Positions 10,960 to 20,679 of a stretch of 64,000 nt of DNA are shown one piece after another. The notes under the pieces were generated by a model that saw only the letters and a list, made by a program, of their open reading frames with translations, had not been told where the DNA came from and made no database searches. The DNA is taken from assembly GCA_944470555.2 (NCBI GenBank), contig OX104127.1:28907661-28971660 (forward strand), written 5' to 3'. Position numbers and translations under genes: made by a program. Position 1 is the first letter of the stretch. Each line of letters starts with the position of its first letter. Source of the stretch: Heterobilharzia americana. Its lineage: Eukaryota; Platyhelminthes; Trematoda; Strigeidida; Schistosomatidae.

Positions 10960-13600
10960 AACTGGTTCACTAGTTACTAGCCGGTCCTAAGCCCGGGTAA
11001 AGAAGGAAGGTTGGGCATAGGGCTAGCAACCCTACCCCGTAAAACAAATCTAACCGCTAAAGAAACTTCAAAGCACAAACAAAATATTAAAAATAAAAAC
11101 AAAATTATTCCTCACTGGAATCGGAGAGGCAAAATGATGCCAGTTGGTGAAAGCCTTCGGGAAGCCAATTGGCCGATATGTCTTCTCTCGATGAAAGCGA
11201 AAGTAAACGTGGGGACATGGAATGTCCGCACGATGTTTGAACCCAGCAAGGCAGCCCGGACTGCAAACGAGATGAGACGGTATCACATTGAAGCGCTTGG
11301 AATTTGCGAAAGCAGATGGAATGGAAGTAGACTCTCCAAACTGTCAACTGGAGAATCAATAATCTACTCCGATACTGTCACCCAGACGACAACCACGAGC
11401 ACACTGAGGGAGTGGCTATCATGATGTCCTCAAGAGCATCGAAGGCTCTCATGCAGTGGGAACCAATCTCCTCCAGGATCATGACAGCAAGGTTCAACTC
11501 AAAAGGAAGGAAGGTCACAAGCAAACAATGCTACGCTATGCATCTACAAATAATGCAGAGCAAGAGAAAAAGGAAGAGTTCTACAGACAACTTCAATCAA
11601 CACTGGAAAAGCCCCACCCCAGTTGGCGACATCAAAATTCCAATGGGTGACATGAATGCCAAACTGGGAGCGGACAACACAGGAAAAGAACTAACCATGG
11701 GTCGAGAAGCGTTCAATGAGGCGATGAACGAGAATGGAGAATTGTCTGCAGAATTCTGTGCATTCAACGATTTGGTGATTGGAGGCAGTGTTCAAGCACA
11801 AGAATATCCACAAAGTGACATGGATTTGATTTCACCAGATGGACACACTAAAAATCAAATCGACTTTATCTCAACCTCAAGAAAGTGGAGATGCAGTCTA
11901 CTTGACACGAGGTCAAGAAGGGGAGCAGATGTATGCGGTTTAGACCACCATCTAGTGCAAGGAACCTTCCAAATCAAGTTAAAAGCCTTCAAGGAAGCTG
12001 GTGATAGACCTCAATTCAAGTACAACACTCGGAAACTGAAGGATGAAACTACAAAGGAGATCCTCACGGCAGCCATCAAGACAAAATAGGAGATATCGAG
12101 CAACATCCCTGGAGAAACCTGTGTGGAAGAACACTGGAAGTCTTTGAAAGAGATGTGGAGAGAAACCTGCACAACCGCATTAGGAAGGAAGACGAGAGAA
12201 GACAGGGAACGGATTTCGATGGATACCTGGAAGCTGATGGTGGAGAGGAGAATGGTGAAGCGAAGGATAAACCAGTGCAAGGATGCTCAACGACAAGAGG
12301 AACTGAGCACAATGTATAAAACATTACACTGGACAAAGAAGTGAAGAAGAGTACACGGAACGACAAAAGGCACTTCTACGAAACCCTGGCAAGTGAAGCA
12401 GAACAGGCTGTAGGCAAGAGAGACCTGACGACTTTGTATCAAATAACCAGGTTACTATCTTGGAATGGATCAACGCAGACGAAGCCAACAAAAGATGATG
12501 ACCGAAATTTGATTGAGAAAGAAGAGAAACAAAGGAAGCAATGGGCCGACCACTTCAAGAAGCTCTTGAATCTGCCACCACCACCACCTGCACTTCGTCC
12601 AGAAATCCCACCTACAGCCGCTGAACTACAAGTTAACACAAATCCTCCAACAAAAATGGAAGTCCTGAACGCCGTAGTGTTACTGAAATGGGGGAAAGCA
12701 GCAGGACCACATGGGGTCCCTCCAGAAGCACTGAGAGCAGATGCAGAGACAACAGCAGACATGCTCACACCACTATTGCAGAAGGTGTGGAAGGAAGAGA
12801 AGGTACCTGGTGATTGGAAGAAGGGCTACCTCGTCAAACTGCCGAAGAAGGGAGACCTCAGTGTTTGCAAGAACTGGCGCGGAATCACTCCCCTGTCCAT
12901 CTCAAGTAAAATATCAAGCCGCAACATCATGGAGAGGCTAAAGGATGCGCTGGATTCAAAACTACGACCGGAACAGGCAGGCAGGCTTCAGGAAGTACAA
13001 ATCATGTGCCGACCAAATTGCAACGCTTCGTATCATCATAGAACAGAGCATAGAATGGCAATCAGCTCTCTACCTCAACTTCATTGACTTTGAGAAGGCC
13101 TTTGACAGCGTCAACCGAGAAGTGATTTGGCAGCTGCTGCTTCAACACTGCGGAATACCGCAAACCGTTATCAACCACATTCAACAACTATATGAAGACT
13201 CCACATGCCAGCCAAGTAATTGACAATGGGAAGCTCAGTGATGCTTTCGAAGTGAAGACAGGAGTGAAACAAGGCTGTCTACTATCACCCATGATATCCC
13301 TGATTGTTGTCGACTGGATCATGCGGCAAACAGTGAGGGGCGAGAAGAGAGGAATACGCTGGCTGGACTGGGGAAAAGAACCTAGAGGACTTGGATTTCG
13401 CCGATGACTTGTGCCTTATGTCACATAAACTTGAAGATCTACAGGCAAAAACTAACAAGTTGGCAGAAAAGACAGCGAAGACGGGACTTCAAGTGAATAT
13501 AGAGAAGACAGAGGTGATGAAGATACCGCACCAACAACTCCAACAACAACAACAAACTCCAGTCACCATCAACGGAGCTATCAACAAGGACTGGTATTAT
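10960..13600 (+). pseudogene. RTE-clade non-LTR retrotransposon, 3'-truncated (copy N1)
   Basis: The 5' leader (10965-11190) matches the leader of the second copy at 47255-47440, including the shared block AGTTACTAGCCGGTCCTAAG. The endonuclease starts near 11200 (KVNVGTWNVRTMFEP, then LGICESRWNG) and continues at 11412-12089 with MGDMNAKLG and LDHHLVQGTF. Linker and RT follow at 12341-13606: GDWKKGYLVKLPKKGDL, NWRGITPLSI, FEKAFDSVNREVIWQ, VKQGCLLSPMI, and the catalytic FADDLCLM at 13393-13416. At least five frameshifts or stops break the protein. The element stops at about 13600, before the C-terminal domain and 3' UTR that copy N2 keeps, and the next base begins antisense pseudogene sequence. 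Loss of the 3' end is unusual for an element that integrates 3' end first, so a later deletion or rearrangement is likely. Confidence 0.88.
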
Positions 13601-14925
13601 CCTTAGTGTTAGTAGTTTGCCTATAAAAGACCCGGTGCTAAGAAGAATAATAGAGAGGTATGAATAGTAGAAGTGGGGGAACGCTTCCGGATTTGTGAAG
13701 AGGGTCAGAAGCATGTCAGGAGCCCGTGTCCGAGTATGATCTAACACCACATCACGCGAGTTACCACTATTTACAGATTCAGTGGCTGGGGTGGGAGTCG
13801 GTTTTAGCAATGAAGAAGTGGGGCCAGGTGAGTGGCTTAGCTCACCTTGAACGTGGGTTGAAAGTGAGGCAGGGACTTGTTTTGGAGCTTCACACGTGTC
13901 TAAAGACGGGTATGTCGGATGAACGGTGTTTTTTATATACTTTGGCGAATCAGCTGAGCTCATCTGGGCCTGTGTTTGAAGTGCCAACGAAAGACACTGT
14001 CCAGAACCCCCGCATCTGTCATCGTAGGTAAAGTATATGAGCTGGATCGAGCCACGGAAAACGGTCGTCGTATAATCGGCTGTTTAGTGACCTGTTATTG
14101 GTAGGAAAACCTAGTAATCCAGGAGCAATAATATTGTCTGAGAAGTGGCGTTCTTGCAGCGTACCGTAATTTAGTGAGCCACCTTGACCATTGCGGGCCC
14201 CATCGTAGTTTTCATGTCCCACAAGGTTGCACTCATAGAGGTTAGACATGTATAGTTGGTCATAAGTATTTCGATTGTAGGCTTTGATATTCGGTGTGCA
14301 CGAAGAATGGCGTGCTTGAGGAGGGTGATTCAGTGGGTAGTACGCCATATGTTCATTTATGTACGGCCTTGGATGTGCGCATGGAAAACCACCCACTGGG
14401 TTATTTGGACCTCCAAACAGGCTTGGAATGTACGTATTGTGAGGAAGAGGCTCGCCGGGGAGTTTGCCTGTTTTTAGTGCACCGATACGGTAGCAAACCA
14501 TTTTGCTTAATTTCGGCGTGCGCGGCGTAGCCTGGGTTATGAACTCTTTTAAATCTATAGGGATTCCTTGTGGTTTGTCCTGGGGGCATTCGACGCCTTT
14601 GCTTCAGCATAACCTTGAACCCTGCTGTTCTACTTGTACACAGCAGATTTTTTGCGATATTCAGTTTTCAGTTTCAACGATAGCTGCCCTCGCATATCAG
14701 GTAGGAAGCTTGATTTGTCTAGGTCAACAGTTTTGTCACTACTGTATATAGAGTCAGCAATAGAACCACCAGGTGTTAGCAAAATGACCTCAGATGGGTT
14801 CGTTCGGACATTCAAGGTAGCTGGAGAACGTCTGTCCTTGGGTGGTGTAGGTCATGAGCCCCCATTACTTTCGTAGGCTCGCCGTTCGTTAACAGTCTTC
14901 TCTGATACTATCTTAGCGTTCCTAA
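13600..14925 (-). pseudogene. Decayed coding segment of unknown family, possibly the cytoplasmic tail of a membrane protein
   Basis: Reading from 14925 down, one frame gives FVYRLRNAKIVSEKTVNERR, then an ESNGGS segment, a stop near 14850, a PTPPKDRRSPATLNV segment and VILLTPGGSIADSIYSSDKT, to a stop at about 14630. A second frame is open for about 190 codons (about 14590-14019). It includes DKPQGIPIDLKEFITQATP, YIPSLFGGPNNPVGGFPCAH and YDDRFPWLDPAHILYL. The first frame resumes at about 14015-13640 with SPKYIKNTVHPTYPSL and TPATESVNSGNSRDVV. The composition is rich in Pro, Ser, Asn and Tyr and lacks RT or endonuclease motifs. This is compatible with a receptor-type cytoplasmic tail, which is an inference. 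At the high end a retroelement tail abuts it, and TTTGTTTATAG there could also be a splice acceptor. I do not recognise the family. Confidence 0.55.
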
Positions 14926-15060
14926 GTCTATAAACAAACAAATATTCTGTTCCCACATTGTTAATTCACCATGAGAGAAGCTAGTTTGCTAGCATTATCA
15001 TGTGGATATTTGTCGAAAATTCAACAAGATTTTGCAGGTCCTGAATTGTACACAGAGGAG
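14926..15060 (-). repeat. Retroelement 3'-tail fragment
   Basis: The reverse complement contains a degenerate CTAGCAAACTAGCTTCTCTCATGG box (about 14968-14992) followed by an AATATTTGTTTGTTTAT tail. It is the same 3' module seen at 15385-15455 and 17735-17815. Confidence 0.5.
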
Positions 15061-15089
15061 GTCGTTAAACCATGACAACTCAAGAAGAT

Positions 15090-15340
15090 CACATCTATGA
15101 GACCTATGGCCTATTTGCTACGCGATGGAATGGCGAACAACGATCCCCTTAAGATCTGTGAACTGTTTGGCAAACCATTCTTAAACTTCAACCATAATAC
15201 TTTTAACACCACCAGCTTTATTCCAATGACTGCTAGTTCATTCACTAAGCGGAGTTCACTGCCGAAAGTATCACAGAGGCCATCAAAGGCCGGAGATTAT
15301 TATCGACAGGTACGGGGAGAGATGGCCTAAGCTCAATGGC
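15090..15340 (+). pseudogene. CR1-like linker fragment (endonuclease-RT spacer)
   Basis: An open + frame reads RPMAYLLRDGMANNDPLKIC and ELFGKPFLNFNHN. This resembles the conserved spacer just before the RT domain of CR1-type ORF2 proteins (a pattern like IP.L...G......ICELF...F). It lies between two - oriented repeat tails. Confidence 0.4.
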
Positions 15341-15379
15341 AAGCAGAAATAGTGGTGATGATATGCCACTGTTCTCGCT

Positions 15380-15600
15380 TGAGACATTAAGTAAATAAAT
15401 TTTTCCATTCTCACATAGGTAATTTAACATGAGAGAAGCCAGTTTACAGGCATCATCACATTGATATATGTCGGAAATTCTACAAGGCTCACGGGTCCCG
15501 AACTGTACAGAGAAGAGGCCATGTAACTCCGTCAAAACAGCATATCTCAGTTACGGGACAAAGAGAATACCACTTTCAGCATATGGAGAGTGTCAAAGTG
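15380..15600 (-). repeat. Retroelement 3' end with (TTTA)-type tail
   Basis: The reverse complement shows CCTGTAAACTGG (15439-15450 on the + strand as CCAGTTTACAGG), CTTCTCTCATGTTAAATTA and a TTATTTAC tail at 15390-15400. The upstream portion, to about 15600, has no match elsewhere in the window that I could find. Confidence 0.55.
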
Positions 15601-15604
15601 GAGA

Positions 15605-16480
15605 TAATAAGAATTCTCATTCCCATATAATGATTTAATATGACAGACATCAGTTTTCAAACACCATCAATCTGATAACTTTTGAAAGTTTTCACAATAG
15701 TATTTGGTATCATATAATGCACATACCAAGTTATCGGTGTGCATAACCTCATTAAAACTTGCTGCGATTCAAGAGACGATCACGAACTTTCATCTGTCAC
15801 TACCAACAGCAAAAGTGCGCGACGTTCGAAGTCTGCGTTATAACCAGCCGACGCTGTTGGTCCATCTGCATAGTTTGTTGTTCAGTAATATGACCGTCCA
15901 TTCATCAGAAGGGCCTCCGGTTTTCAGCTTCGCCAACCACAAAGGACCTATGTATACCATCTGAAGCATCGGTAAGTATCCACAATTACATAACCAAGGT
16001 GGATGTCTAAATCAATGCATTTCCAGTTCACCACGTTATGTTCAAAGGTAAAATATATTAATTTCACTGGGAACACTTGCAGTAGTAGGTGGAAATACAT
16101 GTCGAAACGGTTGATGCTGCAAACGTCAGCAGTTATACATGGACTTCGGGCATGTTTTGTAATTAGCGCAAGCAGCATCATTCGAGAGATGTGTTTGATG
16201 CATGGTGACTTCTACTTGAAATGATCACTTGACACAGAGTAGAGGGGAACATGTAGTTTGGAAAAACTGCAGGTATGTCATGTTCCGAGCCAACAGGTAT
16301 ATTGGTCTCTTGTTTGATCACTTGTTCAAAATATTAAAGCCCTGCAGTTTCTTCACTGCAGGCAGCTTTAAGATTACATACAACGGTGTGAATACTGGCT
16401 CCTCCCCGCATAATGAACTTGATGTTTTTCCCTCAAAGCCGCCGCGGTTCACCCACCACCGAAAGAAAAACTTATGATGG
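15605..16480 (-). repeat. Family W repeat, copy 1 (arm of a head-to-head pair)
   Basis: The stretch 15650-16350 aligns with the reverse complement of about 16860-17515. The shared blocks include CAACCACAAAGGACC and CGTTATAACCA. The 3' end of the unit is at the low side, with a degenerate tail (TCTGTCATATTAAAT on the - strand). Short open frames in the two copies give similar peptides, for example SLRYNQ..LLVH.HSLL and FANHKGP, read antisense to the tail. A past coding function is possible but unproven. Confidence 0.65.
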
Positions 16481-17575
16481 AAGAACTATGTAGTTGACTT
16501 CACAAACGTGCATGAAAATGCACATATAGTCCGAATAATTAGAAAAAAGTAGGGGCTTTTCTTTTCTCGAAATCTGATAGCCTAGTAATCTCTCTTTTAA
16601 ATCTGCCCGTGCCTCTTCTTTCTTTCCCCATTTGCAGAAACAGCGGCAAGTCGACATTTGATGTTCAAATTTAGTCTGAACGTGATTACTTTATGGGAAT
16701 AACACCTGCTCATTGACGCCAATAATTATTGGACTGCTCCCACTCTTTCGCAAATTCTGGACCATCTTCAAGATTAACCCAACTACTAGTCATGATTCTT
16801 CTTGCGACGAACCGTCTGACCATTCCCAACAGTATTAGTGGCAGAGACATTCCGAGCAGATGATCAAACCAGAGACCAATTTACATATTAGCTCAGAACG
16901 TCACTTACCTGCAATGGCTCCACCCCACACATTTTCTAGCACTCTGTACAAAGAGATCTTTCGTATGAAATTTGCTATGCATCAAATACGCGTCTCGAAC
17001 GATACCGCCTATGCCAATACAAAAGACCCCGGAAGTCTATATGTAAATACTGTCACTTGGACCATTGACTGTTTCAACACCTATTTTCCAAGCAGAATTA
17101 ATCTGTGTTACCTTCAAACATAACATGGTGACCTAGAAATGCATTTATATAGCAATACACGTTGGTCATTTAACTGTGGATACTTTATTGATACTCCAGG
17201 TTGTATAAATGGGTCCTTTGTGGTTGGCAAAGATGAAAACTGAGGAGCATTCTAAGTAACAAACTGTTACATTACCAACCAGCAAACTATGCGAATGGAC
17301 TAACAACGTCCGTTGGTTATAACGCAAACTTTGAACATTGCGCGCCTTTGATATTGACGGTGGAACCTGTCCGTGAGATGGGAGATGAAAATCCATATCA
17401 GTCTCATGAATTTCAGCAAATTTTAATAAGACTATGGACACTGATGACTTGATATGTAAGTCCTTTAACATTAAATAGCAGTTCGTAAACTTTCGAAAGT
17501 TATGAATTTGACGGCGCCTGTAAACTGGTATCCCTCATGTTAAGCCCACTGTATGAAGATAATATTTATTATTAT
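16480..17575 (+). repeat. Family W repeat, copy 2 (other arm of the head-to-head pair)
   Basis: This is the inverted partner of 15605-16480. It ends on the + strand with CCTGTAAACTGG (17517-17528), CCCTCATGTTAAG and an ATTTATTATTAT tail, so both arms have their 3' ends pointing outward. The part 16480-16830 also matches the reverse complement of 17870-18180. Confidence 0.65.
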
Positions 17576-17579
17576 CTAA

Positions 17580-17815
17580 GCTTTAACACTGTCTGTACGC
17601 TATAAAGCAATATTTTCTTGTTCGTTTCACAACTAGCAGGATCTTCGGCAGTTTTTAATTGAGTTTAATGATATCCAGTCAGTACCACTCAGGACTCAAG
17701 TCTTGTAGATATTTTGAGATGTATCAACGCATTGAAGCCTGTAAACTGGCTTCTGTCATGTTAAAATTTTTTCTAAAGTGAGAATAAAACATTTACTTAT
17801 TTATTTATTTGTCCC
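17580..17815 (+). repeat. Retroelement 3' end with (TTTA)n tail
   Basis: It contains CCTGTAAACTGG at 17738-17749, TTCTGTCATGTTAAAA, GTGAGAATAAAACA and a TTTATTTATTTATTT-type tail ending near 17812. It directly follows the tail of the W repeat, so two element ends lie in tandem. Confidence 0.6.
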
Positions 17816-17869
17816 ACTATGAATGCTGAGAAAGTTTAGATGGTTCGCCACCTTAAGAATCCTGACCAG

Positions 17870-18180
17870 CGGGTGGGTTAATCGTGAAGATGTTCCAGAA
17901 ATCGCTAAAGATTTGGAGCAGTTCAAAAATTCTTAGAGCCAAACAGCAGGTATTATTTCCACTAAGTAGATATGTTCAGATTGAAATTCAGCATCAGATG
18001 TCTTCATCGAGCCGTTGCCGCAAATGGGATAAGAAAGAAGGAGCAGAAGCAGACACGGGAAATTGAATTACTACGCAGCCCTGCTTGGAAAGGAAAGGAG
18101 TTCATGTGCCTTAAGACCTGTTTGAACCTTATGTACACTTTCATGTATGCATGCGTGATCCACTGAATAGATTTTCAATC
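17870..18180 (-). repeat. Family W repeat, copy 3 (5' part only)
   Basis: The + strand text matches the reverse complement of about 16480-16830: GGGTTAATCGTGAAGATG against GGGTTAATCTTGAAGATG, and CGTTGCCGCAAATGGGATAAG against CGCTGTTTCTGCAAATGGGGAAAG. Strand is given relative to the tail-bearing copy 2. Confidence 0.6.
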
Positions 18181-18184
18181 AAAA

Positions 18185-19930
18185 CGTTCCCAGAAATTTT
18201 CTACATCGGGCGTAACAGCAGCTTGGAGGGGAAACCGCGTACATTAAGGTCACTTTGGTGAGGAGAGGAACCAGTAATCACACCCCTGTAAGCAGTGGTA
18301 AACACATCAGTGTGAGAACTCGAGGACTTAGATAACTCGGTCTCATACATTTAAAGGCGCAAGTATGTCTCATTGTTGCAGGATGCACAGACGGTGACTA
18401 ATTGAGCGACAGACCCATCTTTTATTAGTAGCCCATCAAGTGAAAAGAGGAAAAGTGTTAACGAGCTTGCCACGTAGGTTTCTTCTGAAAGCCTATTCCA
18501 AATGTGCAAGGATTTACTGGGGAAGAAATTATCTTTCTGGCTAGTCGTGCAACCCTCAGTTTCAACTAATATCTTATGGTTACGCATATTGTACACAAAC
18601 GTTATAATTAGCTCGATTTGCGGACCAGTATGGTGCAAGTGCCGATGGAGTAACCGATAATAAAATGTGAGGTCCGGTTTGAGTCTTCCCTTCCAGAGTG
18701 GTTCTAACCCAAGCATGTTACACCTGGATGTGTGGCCTGGGTTGTAGTCAGCTTTTTATGTTCTGAAGGCGAAGTTACGTTGTATCCCTTCGACTTTCAA
18801 TTTATCGCTTTCACGAAGGCCACTGAGAATAAACGGGCAACATTCTGAAAAAGGTGGATGAATGCACATTTTATAAGGTAGAACCAGTGGTTCAGTGCTA
18901 TAGAAGTTACGAATGATACATCCCAAGAGCTTGCTTGACTGGGATCTGATACATGCTGTTTGTCCCGAGAATGTCGAGTCTCTGGAATGCCTGATGCCAA
19001 GATCTAGCCCAGAAGACCGTATAGGTAGCTGTTTTCCTCATACGTCCAGGGTCAGGTCATGGTTGCAAGCCAACCACACTTTTTATTATTGAACATAAGG
19101 TGGGGCTCAGCACACCATGATGCGAGCTTGCCTAGTTCTTGTGGGGTACCATACAGAGTGTTACTTAGTTCGTGAGATTGACAAGTCTACATAACCTTCA
19201 AGTCATCGGCGTGTGGGAGTGTTTTGTCTTCTCTAAAGCAGTTGTACACTACTGATATAAATTATGAACAACAAAGGCCTAAGGACACTACCCTGTATGG
19301 CTCCGCTAGTTATGTGTTTGGGTTCAGACTGCAAGGAGCTCGCTTTCACGATTTCGGCACGATCGCTGAGAAATTGTTTTACCCAACTAAGTAAGGGGTC
19401 ACGAATACGCATTGATTGTAGCTTATTAAAGAGTGTATTATGAGACACTATCAAATGCCTTTAATACATCAGAGTATGGAACAAAGACGATTTTACGTGC
19501 CCCACGGTTACTGGTGACGAAGTTGAAGAAATCAAAACTGTCACTAAAGTGACTTATGGTAGGGGTTGATGGGGATTAGCGAAGAGGCACTGAGGTCTGT
19601 GGGAAAAGGACAGGGCATAGGCAATAAAATGTCGGGAACATTTTTTAGTGAACTGCAGAAAATCTTTAACGACAGGCCGCCTCATCCCGTAAGAGAAGTA
19701 TTTCGATGCTCTAACTTCTAACAATGTGTTGCTTCTGGCAGGGGACGTAGGACTGCAAACAGACAGAACGGAGGTTAACGATTGTGTTAGACGGTTGAGG
19801 AAAGCAAAGTCCTAGAATACAAGTTTTAGAAAAAGTGGTTGGAAGGGTAAATATTGGCCCTACAGGCAAGAGGTAGACTGGAAAACCTCGCGGAAGCTTC
19901 CTGGTTGGACTCATATGCCTCCCTCACAGT
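18185..19930 (-). pseudogene. CR1-like non-LTR retrotransposon remnant (RT middle to C-terminus)
   Basis: Reading down the - strand, 19454-19233 gives NTLFNKLQSMRIRDPLLSWV and KHITSGAIQGSVLRPLLFII, the RT region with the GxxQGSxLxPLLF motif. The catalytic aspartate region near 19220 is decayed to HADDL. At 18716-18351 a long clean frame of 121 codons gives the C-terminal domain (GRLKPDLTFYYRLLHRHLHH, then SLHIWNRLSEETYVASSL). A further segment (RGVITGSSPHQSD) runs to about 18220. The part at 19560-19930 has scattered upstream RT-like words (PTDLSASSLIPINP) but is heavily frameshifted. Confidence 0.8.
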
Positions 19931-19934
19931 CGTT

Positions 19935-20194
19935 ATACACAAGTATTACCACGTGAAAGACAACATGGGTGGATCGACACACACGTGTCAGAGTAGGCCA
20001 AGACTCGTCGGGCAAGAAGTGGGATAGCAACCGCCAAGACCTCTTGAGTCAACAGTTGTCACGTAGGTACAAGATACTGGGTCAGGTACATCTAGTGCTG
20101 CATCTACTGCTACGGTGGTCCCCATGCAAACGGGAAGCGAAGTTCCACCTATCCTATGAAGACTGAGGAGTCCAGACTCAGCCGTGTAAATTCA
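19935..20194. other. No gene recognised
   Basis: A short block between the CR1-like remnant and a family Z copy, with no motif that I can identify. Confidence 0.35.
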
Positions 20195-20660
20195 CCCCAC
20201 CTGGATACGTATATTCACCTGGATCATATGATTGTGTGGATACTTACTTATTCACGAAATCATTGAAGTGGGTTGTTTTTGGCCGATAAAGCCACGAACA
20301 AAGAAATGGCGCAATAATCGACGTCTGTCCGACGAAGCACTGGGTCTTTCAGACAGGTCAATCATTTCGACTACTCATAACGCAAACGCCGAATATTGGG
20401 CCGTTTGATGACACTATAGCGTAAAAAAGAATTGTGAGTAGGAATGATTTAAACTCAGAACGATGTATATGTACAGTAAATTGGTATTTTCCTGCTATTT
20501 TTAAAACTTTTAGATTCTTGGCATCATGGTAGAGTTCAATTTCTCCCTTATGCACCATTCGAGACTGCCCAAAACTTTTAGGTTTGATGATGCCAGTACG
20601 CCAGCTTTTCTCATTTTAACTTCACAACCTGAGGAGTAAAATGTTTATTTATTTATTTAA
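20195..20660 (+). repeat. Family Z repeat, copy 3 (3' part)
   Basis: Aligns with 920-1390 of copy 1. Shared words include GGATACTTACTTATT, TCGACTACTCA, AACGCAAACGCC and GGCATCATGGTAGAGTT. It ends in a TTTATTTATTTATTTA tail at 20643-20658. The 5' two thirds are missing, consistent with 5' truncation on insertion. Confidence 0.8.
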
Positions 20661-20679
20661 CGGAGTTATGAAAGCAGTC

